DNA of 49,782 bases from Paenibacillus ginsengihumi DSM 21568 (GTDB taxonomy: Bacteria > Bacillota > Bacilli > Paenibacillales > NBRC-103111): the NCBI RefSeq assembly GCF_000380965.1, contig NZ_KB905584.1, positions 1 to 49,782 of the forward strand, in the 5' to 3' direction. Shown in pieces: positions 26,707 to 35,654 of this stretch. How positions within the stretch are numbered: position 1 is the first letter of the stretch; each line of letters starts with the position of its first letter. A program made the position numbers and the translations under genes. The notes under the pieces are model-generated. The model was not told the origin of the DNA, did not search any database, and saw nothing but the letters and a program-made list of their open reading frames with translations.

Positions 26707-27675
26707 CTAGAACAATGCGTTCTCTTTGTTGATTTTGCGCACGATATAGTTCGACACTAGTACAAGAATGAAGCCGACGACAGACTGGTACAGCCCGGCA
26801 GCGGAGGACATCCCGATGTCCCCCAGCTGCATCAGGCTCCGGTATACGTAAGTATCGATGACATTAGTCGTCTCGTTCAGCGCGCCGGCATTCATCGGGA
26901 CCTGGTAGAAGAGGCCGAAGTCGGAATAGAAAATGCGGCCGATGGCAAGAAGCGTCATCATCGTGATGACCGGCGTGATCAGCGGCAGCGTAATGGCGCG
27001 AATCTGCTGCCACCGCGAAGCGCCGTCCAGCTTGGCGGCCTCGTAATACTCGGGATCGATGCCGACAATCGCCGCCAGATAGACGACGCAATAAAATCCG
27101 GCATGCTTCCAAATATTGACCAAGGTGAGTATGGCCGGCCAATATTTGGCCTCTGTGTACCATGAAATTTCGCCGATTCCGAGCGCCGGAAGCAGGCTCT
27201 TGTTCAGAAAGCCCGTCTCGATGCTCAGAAAGGAAAAGACCAAATAACTGACAATCACCATCGAAATCAGGTGCGGCAGCAAAATGACGCTTTGGTAAAA
27301 GCGGGACAACAGCTTGCTGCGAATCTCATTCAGAAGAATCGCTACCGCTACGGCCACGACCAGGTTGATCACAATAAAGGCGCCGTTGTAAAGGATCGTA
27401 TTGCGGGTAATCACGTAGGCATCGCGGGTTTTAAATAAATACTCGAAGTTCTTGAAACCGACCCAGTCGCTGGCCATAATGCCTTTGGCAAAGTTCACAT
27501 CCTTGAAGGCGATGATCAGACCGAACATGGGCAAATAGTTGTTGATCAGCAGGTAAACAAGGCCCGGCAGCATCATGAGAAATAAGGGAACGAACCGCTT
27601 GAATCTGCCCAGCCTGCGCGCGTATGCCACGCCGGGCCATGTCCGTTCTTCCTGTCTTGCCGTTAATTGCGCCAT
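26707..27675 (-). CDS. Carbohydrate ABC transporter permease (LplB/YteP-type)
   Basis: The 322-residue six-segment permease has the EAA loop EAAKLDGASRWQQIRAITLP and the N-terminal pattern FLMMLPGLVYLLINNYLPMF typical of LplB/YteP proteins. An ATG at 27714 overlaps the binding-protein stop (ATGA) but lacks a ribosome site. AAAGGTG just before the ATG at 27675 favours the shorter form, although translational coupling from 27714 remains possible. In B. subtilis relatives of this pair import rhamnogalacturonan fragments; the linked esterase and glycosidase suggest a decorated plant oligosaccharide here. Confidence 0.88.
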   Translation of the reverse strand: MAQLTARQEERTWPGVAYARRLGRFKRFVPLFLMMLPGLVYLLINNYLPMFGLIIAFKDVNFAKGIMASDWVGFKNFEYLFKTRDAYVITRNTILYNGAFIVINLVVAVAVAILLNEIRSKLLSRFYQSVILLPHLISMVIVSYLVFSFLSIETGFLNKSLLPALGIGEISWYTEAKYWPAILTLVNIWKHAGFYCVVYLAAIVGIDPEYYEAAKLDGASRWQQIRAITLPLITPVITMMTLLAIGRIFYSDFGLFYQVPMNAGALNETTNVIDTYVYRSLMQLGDIGMSSAAGLYQSVVGFILVLVSNYIVRKINKENALF

Positions 27676-27710
27676 CGGCTTCACCTTTCCTTCGTGCAAG
27701 TCTTCGCGGA

Positions 27711-29204
27711 TCATTGCTGTGCCGCCCAGGCATCCAGCTGCTTCTGCTTCTCGGCAATGACCTTCTCGATGCCGGCCGCTCTAAGCTTGGCGATGAATTC
27801 GGGCAGGTTCTTCTCCGGATCCAGCGCCCCGCTCTCAAGCCCCGGCTTGAATTGATCAAGGACATTGGTTAGCGCGGCTATTTCCGTTTTGACAGGCGTC
27901 GAATCAAAGGTGAATCCGAGCGCTTTGGACTTGATTGCGCTGTTGCTGAACTCCTCCGTTTTGATATAAATTTCCGGGTCGTCCCCTTCGAACACATAAG
28001 ACAAATACTGATTGCCGAACATCCAGCCCTGGTTGAGGTTGTAACCGCTGTTCGACGCATCTACGCCGTCGGGGAATTTAATGACATTCTCCGTGCCGGT
28101 CTTGACGTAATGCTTGCCTTCGATTCCCCAGTCGAACAGGTTGATGATCTCTTTATCGGAATACATCAAATTCAAAAACTGCATCGCCTTCTCCGGGTAT
28201 TGCGAATGGCGCGGAATCCCCCACATAATATTCGTGACCTTGCTCGTTGTCGAGAGCGGCTCGGTGAGGCTGGCGCTGACCATGGGAATGCCGGCGAAAC
28301 GGCTTTCCTGGGGATCGATTCCGGGCTTCAAATAGTTCATAAAGCCAAACGAGCGATGGCCCTTCACGAGATCGTGGGTCGCTTCTTTATTGGTCGCCAA
28401 ATCTTTTAAAATGTAGCCTTTCTCATACCAGTCTCTCACCCGCCTGAGCAGCTCGGCGTATTCCGGCGTTTCAAACCAGTTCACGACCTTCAGCTCAGCC
28501 CCGCCGTTCAGCAGCACGCCCAAGAAGTCCCCGAGATTGTCGATGTTCACGAGATGGTCGACGATGGAGCCGTTGGCAGCAGCCAGCGTAAGTCCCGGCT
28601 CGTTGTCGCTCAATAGCTTCAGCGCCTTCTCCAGATCGTCGATCGTCTTGATTTCCCCGGCGTTCAGGCCGTGCTTGTCGAGCAGGTCTTTGCGGAACAA
28701 AACTCCGTTATTCGAGGCCATATCGCGGAGAGTCGGGATGCCGTAAATTTCGCCGTTAATTTGCCCTGCCCTCAGGAAGGCCGGGTCCATGGCAGCCGCG
28801 ATATCTTGCCCGTATTGGCGCACCAGCTCATCAAGCGCAAGCAGATGGCCTTTGGCCACTTGAGAACTGTAGCCGAGCGTAGGACTGGAGCCCGTGACGA
28901 GCAGATCAAGCCTCTCGCCCGCCGTCAGCATCAGGTTCATCTGCTGGTTCCAGGCGCCGAAGCTGATCGGGAGCAGCTTCACCTTGGCATTGATCTTCTC
29001 GGAAGCAATCTTGTTGATGGCATCCTGCACCGCGGGAAGATCGGCAGGCGTCGAGCCGAAGGTGAAAAAGGCCATCGTCAGTTCGACGGGAGCGGCTGCC
29101 GCCTCCCCATCCGCCGCTTCCGTCTGACGATCGCCGCCGCTGCAGGCTGCAAGCAGCATCGCGAAGATGAGGAGCATGAGCCCGGCCGTCTTGATTCGTT
29201 TCAT
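27711..29204 (-). CDS. Carbohydrate ABC transporter substrate-binding lipoprotein (YtcQ/LipO-type)
   Basis: The 497-residue protein begins MKRIKTAGLMLLIFAMLLAA followed by lipobox Cys21. The mature part is an extracellular family-1 binding protein of the long YtcQ/LipO type, with WNQQMNLMLTAGERLDLLVT near residues 82-101 and GIPTLRDMASNNGVLFRKDL about 150-170. The start at 29204 lies a few bases after GGGGGG; the longer frame upstream runs through the promoter. It is the first gene of a binding protein, two permeases, esterase and glycosidase unit. A box shared with the kinase promoter lies at its -35 region, pointing to control by the neighbouring YesN-type regulator. Confidence 0.92.
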   Translation of the reverse strand: MKRIKTAGLMLLIFAMLLAACSGGDRQTEAADGEAAAAPVELTMAFFTFGSTPADLPAVQDAINKIASEKINAKVKLLPISFGAWNQQMNLMLTAGERLDLLVTGSSPTLGYSSQVAKGHLLALDELVRQYGQDIAAAMDPAFLRAGQINGEIYGIPTLRDMASNNGVLFRKDLLDKHGLNAGEIKTIDDLEKALKLLSDNEPGLTLAAANGSIVDHLVNIDNLGDFLGVLLNGGAELKVVNWFETPEYAELLRRVRDWYEKGYILKDLATNKEATHDLVKGHRSFGFMNYLKPGIDPQESRFAGIPMVSASLTEPLSTTSKVTNIMWGIPRHSQYPEKAMQFLNLMYSDKEIINLFDWGIEGKHYVKTGTENVIKFPDGVDASNSGYNLNQGWMFGNQYLSYVFEGDDPEIYIKTEEFSNSAIKSKALGFTFDSTPVKTEIAALTNVLDQFKPGLESGALDPEKNLPEFIAKLRAAGIEKVIAEKQKQLDAWAAQQ

Positions 29205-29278
29205 TTCGTTAACCCCCCGTATCGTTAGTTGCTTGGAACAAGGAGCGGCTGCGGTCACCCATCCCGCTCCTGTCTTCA

Positions 29279-29323
29279 ATTATAGAGCGGGCTAACCGGC
29301 CCGGCTGCTCAACAGACGACATT
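29279..29323 (-). promoter_or_regulatory. YesN-box promoter of the second sugar transporter operon
   Basis: A TATAAT (29279-29284) without a good -35 is preceded by a box at 29301-29323. On the plus strand the box reads CCG, a variable base, CTGCTC, three variable bases, then AGACGACATT. The same box lies at 32795-32817 before the kinase gene. Weak -35 plus an abutting box is the layout of AraC-type activation. Confidence 0.6.
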
Positions 29324-29356
29324 CCGCTGACGATTTCACGATATTTTTGCAAACGC

Positions 29357-30949
29357 TTAATCGGACATTTGCGCCATTCGGTAATCCAGCGGATTGAGGC
29401 CGGTATGCTTCTTGAACATTTTGGAGAAATGGGAGAAGTTCGAGTATCCGATATGCGCCGCGATGGCGCTGACCGGCATATCGGTCTTGGCCAGCAAATG
29501 CTTCGCGAGCTTCAAGCGCTCCTGCAGCAAATATTCCGAAACGGACATCCCGGTCTCCTTCTTGAAAATGCGGGTCAAGTGATCCGGGCTCAAGTAGACG
29601 TGTCCGGCAATCTCCTCGCGCGTCATCTCCTTGGTCAGGTGAAGCTGAATATAGGAGGTTACCCGCTCGACGACAGTCTGGGTCTGTTCCGTCGCCCGGA
29701 TGCAATCTGCGGCCAATTGCAGCGTATGAACGACCCACTCCCTCATATCCATGACGGAATTGGCGGCGGCAGCCGCCAGCTCGAGCGACCCCCGGTCGCG
29801 AATCAACAGGTGGGCCTGAATGCCTTTCGTCTTCAGCACATAATAGACCATTTGGATGAAGTTCTGGTGAAATTGATGAAGCTGCCCGGCGGCGAAGCCC
29901 TCCGCGCGCCTGCAGCGGTCCAGATACGAGCATGCCTCCTTGATCAGCTCGTCCTTCTTGCCTTTCTCCAGCAGCACCGCCCACACATCCAAATTCGGAA
30001 GCGGCATGTCGGCAGAGGAAGCGACGGGCTCGCCGAGAAGAAGCACCCGGTTTTCCAGCGATACGTTGTCCCGGTCCATCGCCAGCAGCCGGTTGGCAGC
30101 GTCCGCCAATTGAACGGGGGATACCGGAAAGCCGATATAGCAGCACAAATTGCAGAAAAAGTAAGCATGGCAAGCCGCTATGAAGGACATGCACGCCGCT
30201 TTCAGCTCCGCAGCTTCCGCGTTATCCGGTTCTACGTTGAGCAGGACCACCATCCGGTCCTTGTCCCAGACAACGAGAGCTCCCATCTTCTGGTCGAGGA
30301 TCGTTTCCTCAGCCGCTTTGCGCAGCGCGTACTCCATAATTTTCTCGTCCCGGGCCGACAGCGGCTTGTGCCAGCGCTGCAAACGGATGAGAATCGGCAT
30401 AATTTGCATATGCTCCATGAACGGGATGCTGCGGTCGGCGGCTTCCTTCGCGATCATCGCCGAATGGGGCGGTATCGTCTGATTGAGGATATCCAGCCAA
30501 AAACGTTCGACCAGAAGCGGCTGCTGACGGAACCACAAATGCCCGTAGCGGCTGCTGCTTATCAGATCGCTGTCCTTGTCGATCTTCTCTTTGACCCTTC
30601 GAATGACCGATTCCAGCTCGGCGAAAGGGACCGGCTTCAGCAAATATTCGAAGCTGTCCAGCTTGATCGCCTGCTTGGCAAACGAAAAGTCGGCGTGGCA
30701 GGTCAAGAATACGGTTTCCGTCGTGCGGCCGGTTTCCCGAATCCAGGCGAGCAGCTCCAGTCCGCTTCCCTGCGGCATTTCGATGTCGCACAGCATAATC
30801 TCGACTGGCTCCCGCTCGAAGATTTCCTTCGCCTGCCGAATATTGTACGCTGTGAAAATCTCGGATATCCCGAGCCCCTCCCAGTCCATTCCGAGCCGGA
30901 TGCTGTCCACCGTATGTTTTTCGTCGTCCACGATCAGCAAGCGAGTCAT
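29357..30949 (-). CDS. YesN-type response regulator with AraC-family DNA-binding domain
   Basis: The 530-residue protein has an N-terminal receiver (LLIVDDEK, phospho-acceptor Asp55 in IMLCDIEMPQGSG, and the conserved Lys in LLKPVPFAE). A long middle region of unknown fold follows. The C-terminal AraC double helix-turn-helix contains EEIAGHVYLSPDHLTRIFKK and VSAIAAHIGYSNFSHFSKMF. The ATG at 30949 is eight bases after AAGGAG; the GTG at 30958 is too close to it. It follows the kinase gene by five bases. Phosphorylated by the kinase, it would activate the sugar transport operon downstream. Confidence 0.93.
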   Translation of the reverse strand: MTRLLIVDDEKHTVDSIRLGMDWEGLGISEIFTAYNIRQAKEIFEREPVEIMLCDIEMPQGSGLELLAWIRETGRTTETVFLTCHADFSFAKQAIKLDSFEYLLKPVPFAELESVIRRVKEKIDKDSDLISSSRYGHLWFRQQPLLVERFWLDILNQTIPPHSAMIAKEAADRSIPFMEHMQIMPILIRLQRWHKPLSARDEKIMEYALRKAAEETILDQKMGALVVWDKDRMVVLLNVEPDNAEAAELKAACMSFIAACHAYFFCNLCCYIGFPVSPVQLADAANRLLAMDRDNVSLENRVLLLGEPVASSADMPLPNLDVWAVLLEKGKKDELIKEACSYLDRCRRAEGFAAGQLHQFHQNFIQMVYYVLKTKGIQAHLLIRDRGSLELAAAAANSVMDMREWVVHTLQLAADCIRATEQTQTVVERVTSYIQLHLTKEMTREEIAGHVYLSPDHLTRIFKKETGMSVSEYLLQERLKLAKHLLAKTDMPVSAIAAHIGYSNFSHFSKMFKKHTGLNPLDYRMAQMSD

Positions 30950-30954
30950 CGCCG

Positions 30955-32730
30955 TCACTCCTTATGATGATGAAAACTACGTTCGCGGCAGGCGTTTGAT
31001 TTGACGGGAATGCCGAGCTCAACGACAGCGCCTCTCGGGACTGCATTGGAGAAAGCCAGCCTGGCTTTATCTCCATACAGCAGCCGCAGCCTCTCCCGCG
31101 TATTCCAGATTCCGACCGGCTCCCGGCCGCCGCTGGATAGCCGGTTCCCGGCTTGAAGCTCGGCAAGCATGTCGGCGCTGAAGCCCTCGCCCGTATCCTG
31201 AATGACAATCTTCAGCTTCGGTTCTTCCCCGTCACTCTCGTCGAGATCGACATGAACTGCGATATGCACAGGCTCGTCCAGCGTCATGGCATATTTGATC
31301 GCATTTTCGATGAAGGTCTGAATCATTAACGGAGGTACGGCGCTATTCATCAAATAATCCGGCGCCTTGATCTCGTAGCTCAAGCTGTCCGGATAACGCA
31401 GCTCCTGGATTCGCATATAGTTATGAAGATGCTGGATTTCCTGGCTGAGCGTCACGTACGGCCTGTTGCTGTTCATGACATAGCGGAAATAACCGACCAG
31501 GCTGAGCAGCATTTCCTGGATCAACTCGTACTTTTTCACTTGGGCCAGATTGTACATCATATTTAGCGAATTCATGAAGAAATGCGGATTGATTTGAAGC
31601 ATCAAGTAATTGAGCTGCGCTTTCTGGGCATTTAGCTGTTCCTCGTATACATGGATGCGCAGATGATGAATTTGTCCGATCATCGTATTGAACGTTTCAT
31701 TCAGCAATTGAAACTCTTCGGACGTTCGAAACGGCTGAATGCGCACATCGACGATGCCTTCGCGGACTTTCTTCATGGCCGTGAGCAGCCGGCCCAGCGG
31801 AACGAGCACCGTTTTGCGCAGGAGCAACAGCCCGATAGGAAACAGGACGATCGCCCCGATCGCGAATACGGCGATGACGATGCGCAGCAGCGGCAAGTTC
31901 GCCAGAATCGCGTTGTCCGGTATGAGAGCAACCAGGTTGAAAGCCCCTTTGGAGGACGGCTGGCCAATGACGAGAAATTCGCCGGACGTCCCCGACAAAT
32001 AGTAGGACTCCGCGGCGCGGGCAAGCTCAATACCGTTCGTACGAACGAATTCCATGTCGGTCAGCGCCTGACCCTCATGATCAGCCAGCAAAGAGCGGCC
32101 GTTCTCCCCGAGATCGATCAAAGCAAGCGGCTTGACCAGCTTCTTCATATTCACCCAGGCGCCCAGGTACGCATCCTCGATGCGCAGGATATGGCACAGG
32201 TAGTGCTCCTCGCCAATCTTGCGAATCTGCCAGCTATTATCAGCGAAGCCGTTGATGTTGCTGGTGTCGCCGGAAAGCATGGCCTCCACATCTTTCCGGA
32301 TTTCCAGCCGCTCCGCATAACTGCCCGACGTAAAAGCCTCAAAATAATCATGGCTGTCGGTCGTATAGACGAAGAACGAATCGATCGCTTTGTAGATGGC
32401 AACGTCGCTGGACAGCTTTGACATCAAGCGGATTTTCGCTTTCTGATAATCGTCTTCCGATTCGGCTTGCGCCATAATCAGCAAATCCGTCTCTCTGCCT
32501 GCAATGTTGTACAAATATTGATCCACATCCTCGAGCCCTTTGTCGATCTGGTCCATGTACAGCTTCATCATATTGGCATTGGAATCGGCCACCTGCTTGC
32601 GCACCAAATCGATGGAATAATAGCTGAGATAGATCAGCAGCGACAGCATAGGCACCGTGACAACAAGCAGGCTGACCACCAGCTTGAAACGAATCCAATT
32701 GCCGGCCAGGCGGCCTGACCATCTGCTCAT
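30955..32730 (-). CDS. YesM-type sensor histidine kinase
   Basis: The 591-residue protein has a membrane segment near residues 14-34, an extracellular sensor of about 250 residues, a second membrane segment (IVIAVFAIGAIVLFPIGLLL, about 284-303) and a HAMP linker. The His_kinase region follows with the phospho-acceptor in LQINPHFFMNSLNMMYNLAQ, then an ATP-binding domain (FIENAIKYAM, and VIQDTGEGFSADM). It is the membrane partner of the downstream AraC-type response regulator. It probably senses an extracellular sugar, perhaps with the binding protein. The ribosome site is weak. Confidence 0.93.
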   Translation of the reverse strand: MSRWSGRLAGNWIRFKLVVSLLVVTVPMLSLLIYLSYYSIDLVRKQVADSNANMMKLYMDQIDKGLEDVDQYLYNIAGRETDLLIMAQAESEDDYQKAKIRLMSKLSSDVAIYKAIDSFFVYTTDSHDYFEAFTSGSYAERLEIRKDVEAMLSGDTSNINGFADNSWQIRKIGEEHYLCHILRIEDAYLGAWVNMKKLVKPLALIDLGENGRSLLADHEGQALTDMEFVRTNGIELARAAESYYLSGTSGEFLVIGQPSSKGAFNLVALIPDNAILANLPLLRIVIAVFAIGAIVLFPIGLLLLRKTVLVPLGRLLTAMKKVREGIVDVRIQPFRTSEEFQLLNETFNTMIGQIHHLRIHVYEEQLNAQKAQLNYLMLQINPHFFMNSLNMMYNLAQVKKYELIQEMLLSLVGYFRYVMNSNRPYVTLSQEIQHLHNYMRIQELRYPDSLSYEIKAPDYLMNSAVPPLMIQTFIENAIKYAMTLDEPVHIAVHVDLDESDGEEPKLKIVIQDTGEGFSADMLAELQAGNRLSSGGREPVGIWNTRERLRLLYGDKARLAFSNAVPRGAVVELGIPVKSNACRERSFHHHKE

Positions 32731-32773
32731 TCTTCGCTCAACTCACTTTTCCAGGTAATCGTTAACTTTCAAG

Positions 32774-32817
32774 TTTATCGTATACGAGACGAGCCGCCTG
32801 CTCGTTAGACGACATTT
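32774..32817 (-). promoter_or_regulatory. Putative YesN-box promoter of the kinase-regulator genes
   Basis: The box at 32795-32817 matches that at 29301-29323 in about 19 of 23 positions. It stands 15 bases from a GATAAA-type -10 (32774-32779), as in the other promoter. This suggests autoregulation of the two-component system. Confidence 0.5.
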
Positions 32818-33164
32818 TTATACGTTTTTTTCGATATGCTCCGGGAAACAAAAAATGCCGCACCTGATAAACGGTCCGCCATTTTCGTAAGCGCATTCAA
32901 AAAGGGAGCAGTGCGGGCTCGAACAGTCCCGGCAGTTGGCTCGAATGTCTTATATCACCGGAATCGACGGTCTTACAAAATCGTTTACCATCGGCGTCCA
33001 TGCCAAAGAAACCGCCAAACACAATATACCGAATCCGGCGTCTTTGGACAAGCTGCTGCGGAAGGGTACCGGGAGATGATATACCAAACGCCCGGCGCTT
33101 GCCGGAGATGGCAGCGGCCGGGCGTTTGCTGATCGGCTATGGGATTGTCGGCGTCACTCGCCTT
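32818..33164. other. Intergenic region without a convincing gene
   Basis: The only notable frame is a 44-residue ORF on the plus strand (32945-33079, starting MSYITGIDGLTKSFTIGVHA) without a ribosome site. Its middle (32978-33004) resembles the repeat-like segments at 3378-3403 and 3471-3494. I cannot assign a function. Confidence 0.35.
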
Positions 33165-34658
33165 TCAGAATTTCATCCAACGAGACATGCCTCGCGCGAC
33201 GGAATCCCTCGGAGCGGGATCCGATTGGGCAACCGCCCAGGCGACATATCCGTCCGGACGCACGAGCGCCGCGCGAACGCCGCTCCAATCCGGGTTCGCT
33301 TTCGTCAATGAGGCGTTGACTACCCGCACGTGCTCTGAGCCCGGCCACAGTTCCCCAAAGGGCATGCCTTCTTCCACATCCAGTTGAAGCAGAACGAATT
33401 GGCCGTTGTGGAAAAACTCGTAAGACCGGCACGCTGTCCCGTCCGCCAGCTTGAGCTCCAGTTCGGCTGCCCGCTGTCCGCCCAGCGGATGGGAGGGCGA
33501 CTCGGCATCCGACTCGTACCGGACGTTGAAAGCGGCGATCTGCTCGGAGACCATCCGATTCGCATCGGGGAAGCGGAGCAGGCCGGCCATTAGGCTTCTA
33601 AGCTCCACCATGCGCGGGGATAACTCGAACATCAAGGTCTGAACTTCCGTATTGCGGAGCAATGCCGTGCCGACCGGGAAGCGTTCCGCATGATAACTGT
33701 CGAGCAGCCAATCCGGCGCCCGGCCTTGGATTGCGGCGGCAAGCTTCCAGCCTAAATTTACGGCGTCTTGAATTCCGACGTTCATGCCTTGTCCGCCGGC
33801 GGGGAAATGAATATGCGCAGCATCGCCTGCAAGGAAAATTCGCCCCTTGCGATATCGGCCGGCTTGTCTCGTCGCATTGCCGAAGCGGGAAAGCCAACGC
33901 GGCTTGGAAATGCCGTAATCGTTTCCTAGCACCCGTTCCAGTCCGGAGCGAAGCTCTTCGAGTGTGACGGGCTCTTCTTTCGGCACGGACATCCTCGCCG
34001 GATCGCCGAGCAAAACCCGGTAAGTGGTCGGGTCGATCGGCAGGATGGCCACTAATCCCCTTTCGGAATAGCTGGATATGGCGCTCATGGGCGGAAGTCC
34101 AGACAAAGAGACGTCGCCGAGAACGGTCGTGAACGTTTCGCTCGTACCCTCAAACGGTATTCCCGCCTCTTTGCGCACCAAGCTACGCCCTCCGTCCGCT
34201 CCGACAACATAGGCGGCCGACAGCTTGGCAGCTCCTCCCGGCCCTTCGGTCTCAATATTTACCCTGTCCGGATGTTGGCGAATCGATACGGCCTCCACCT
34301 CGCGCCGAATCTCCACGCCCAAGCTGCCGGCCCACGCTTCCAGCAATTTTTCCGTTTCGCTCTGAGGAATAATAAGCGTATAGTTAGAGGCAGAATCAAG
34401 CACTGAGAAATCGAGCGGAGTTTCCAGCCCGGCGAAATGTCCCCTCGATACCGGTCTGCCCCGCTCCATAAATTTCGGCTTGATGCCGCGCAGATCGAAA
34501 AGCTCCAGCGTGCGGGGATGAACGGTAAGCGCGCGGGAGTACGGCGTCGTTTCCTTCAGTCTTTCCAGAATGCATACCTTCACTCCGGCCAAGGCCAGCT
34601 CCGAGGCCAGCATCATCCCTACAGGTCCTCCGCCGACAACGATTACTTCATAATCCAT
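33165..34658 (-). CDS. FAD-dependent aromatic monooxygenase (PHBH fold, rifampicin/tetracycline-hydroxylase-like)
   Basis: The 497-residue group A flavoprotein monooxygenase has the FAD dinucleotide fold VIVVGGGPVGMMLASELALA (residues 5-24), the DG motif VVGADGGRSLVRKEAG, and the GD motif GRIFLAGDAAHIHFPAGGQG followed by MNVGIQDAVNLGWKL. A C-terminal thioredoxin-like region is usual in the resistance-type and polyketide enzymes. The start at 34658 is set by GGAAGG; the frame extending to 34697 runs into the previous gene. It begins one base after the RidA stop and lies in a MarR-RidA-monooxygenase operon, so it probably hydroxylates an aromatic toxin, antibiotic or phenol. The substrate is not deducible. 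Confidence 0.88.
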   Translation of the reverse strand: MDYEVIVVGGGPVGMMLASELALAGVKVCILERLKETTPYSRALTVHPRTLELFDLRGIKPKFMERGRPVSRGHFAGLETPLDFSVLDSASNYTLIIPQSETEKLLEAWAGSLGVEIRREVEAVSIRQHPDRVNIETEGPGGAAKLSAAYVVGADGGRSLVRKEAGIPFEGTSETFTTVLGDVSLSGLPPMSAISSYSERGLVAILPIDPTTYRVLLGDPARMSVPKEEPVTLEELRSGLERVLGNDYGISKPRWLSRFGNATRQAGRYRKGRIFLAGDAAHIHFPAGGQGMNVGIQDAVNLGWKLAAAIQGRAPDWLLDSYHAERFPVGTALLRNTEVQTLMFELSPRMVELRSLMAGLLRFPDANRMVSEQIAAFNVRYESDAESPSHPLGGQRAAELELKLADGTACRSYEFFHNGQFVLLQLDVEEGMPFGELWPGSEHVRVVNASLTKANPDWSGVRAALVRPDGYVAWAVAQSDPAPRDSVARGMSRWMKF

Positions 34659-34659
34659 T

Positions 34660-35082
34660 TTAAAATCTTCCTTCCGGCGGAAGAGCGACAATCGCATCCG
34701 CTTCGATCAGCCATTCCGGAAGGCCCAATGACTCGACTCCCAGATAAGTGCTGGCGGCTAAAGGCCACTCCGGCCCGAACACTTCCATGCCGGCCGCGAA
34801 AACGAGCTTCGCCAGCTCCGCGTTATGCTTTACGACGTATATTTTCATCTGAGCAACTTGGTCGGGCCGTCCACCCGCCGCTTCGATCGCCAGCTTGAGA
34901 TTGGTGAACACCTGAATCGCCTGCAGACGATAATCGCCGGGGCCGACCAGCTCCCCCTTTTCGTTTAAGGCCACTTGTCCGGAAATAAAGGCCAGACGGG
35001 ACGCGGGCGCCACCTTAATCTGGGCGATCAGCTTCTTCCCCGCATCCGTCAGCGTTGCCGGATTGATAATATCCATTTCCAT
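34660..35082 (-). CDS. RidA/YjgF-family protein
   Basis: The 140-residue protein matches the RidA fold: RLAFISGQVALNEKGELVGP near residues 28-47 and QVFTNLKLAIEAAGGRPDQV following. It ends SLGLPEWLIEADAIVALP, the family hallmark, though the usual catalytic Arg segment is changed. RidA members deaminate reactive enamines/imines or act on related intermediates. The ATG at 35082 or the one at 35076 could be used; GGAGAGGTG lies just upstream. It stands between the MarR gene and the monooxygenase, so it may process the product of the monooxygenase. Confidence 0.85.
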   Translation of the reverse strand: MEMDIINPATLTDAGKKLIAQIKVAPASRLAFISGQVALNEKGELVGPGDYRLQAIQVFTNLKLAIEAAGGRPDQVAQMKIYVVKHNAELAKLVFAAGMEVFGPEWPLAASTYLGVESLGLPEWLIEADAIVALPPEGRF

Positions 35083-35101
35083 CGCACCTCTCCGTAAGCG
35101 C

Positions 35102-35590
35102 TCAATTTTCGCCTTCCCTGTAAAAAGCAATAAAATCACTAAACAGGCGCTGCGCAAAATCCAGTTCGGCATCGCCATACCGTTCGAAAAACGCGCTGAG
35201 CTTCCGCTTTTCCTTCTCATGCTGCTCCTCGTGAATGGCAAACAGCCTTTTACCCGCCTGCGTCAACCGAAAGTAGATTTCCTTTTTGTTATCGTTCAAC
35301 TGCGTTTTCCGCAGCCATCCGTCCTTGACCAGCTTGGCGGCAATCTTGGAAACATTGCCCTTGCTAATGTCCATTCTTTCAGCGACGGCGGTCAGATTGA
35401 TCGGCTCATGCTGCCCGACACAGGAAATAACATGAACTTCCGTCATGTTCAGGTACACGTCCGATCCGATCGATTGACGAAGTTCCTTCAGAAAGATGTC
35501 GCTCTCCCGATTCTCGTAAAGCTCTTTCTGGTGCCAAAACGCAAGGTAGAGATTGTAAACGTAATTTACAGCCTTATGACCCGAATTCAT
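35102..35590 (-). CDS. MarR-family transcriptional regulator
   Basis: The 162-residue protein has a MarR winged helix: LTAVAERMDISKGNVSKIAA (recognition region), the wing QLNDNKKEIYFRLTQAGKRL, and helical ends for dimerisation. The ATG at 35590 follows AAAGGAG by ten bases; an ATG 24 bases upstream would overlap that site. A perfect palindrome at 35633-35654, 43 bases upstream, is the likely operator for autoregulation of the MarR-RidA-monooxygenase genes. No conserved reactive cysteine of the OhrR kind stands out, apart from one Cys in VISCVGQHE. Confidence 0.92.
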   Translation of the reverse strand: MNSGHKAVNYVYNLYLAFWHQKELYENRESDIFLKELRQSIGSDVYLNMTEVHVISCVGQHEPINLTAVAERMDISKGNVSKIAAKLVKDGWLRKTQLNDNKKEIYFRLTQAGKRLFAIHEEQHEKEKRKLSAFFERYGDAELDFAQRLFSDFIAFYREGEN

Positions 35591-35632
35591 TGCTCTTCCG
35601 CTCCTTTGCATCAACTCCTTTCATTGTATCAT

Positions 35633-35654
35633 TATTGTTTCAATTGAAACAATA
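35633..35654. promoter_or_regulatory. MarR-type operator, perfect 22-bp palindrome
   Basis: Two arms of TATTGTTTCAA face each other without a spacer. Degenerate copies follow at 35705-35721 (TTGTTTCAA intact on one side) and a half site near 35788-35796 (GAAACAATT). The rest of the gap up to 35942 holds no clear gene, although a plus-strand frame from 35804 (MYYKSSAPSISSTFQGLFGA) looks protein-like before it runs into the reverse of the acetyltransferase gene. Confidence 0.75.

Noticed and set aside
29369..30967. 532-residue plus-strand frame
   Set aside because: It is the mirror of the YesN-type regulator gene, with no independent coding signal.
32945..33079. 44-residue plus-strand ORF
   Set aside because: No ribosome site, no recognised family; kept only as a note on the intergenic region.
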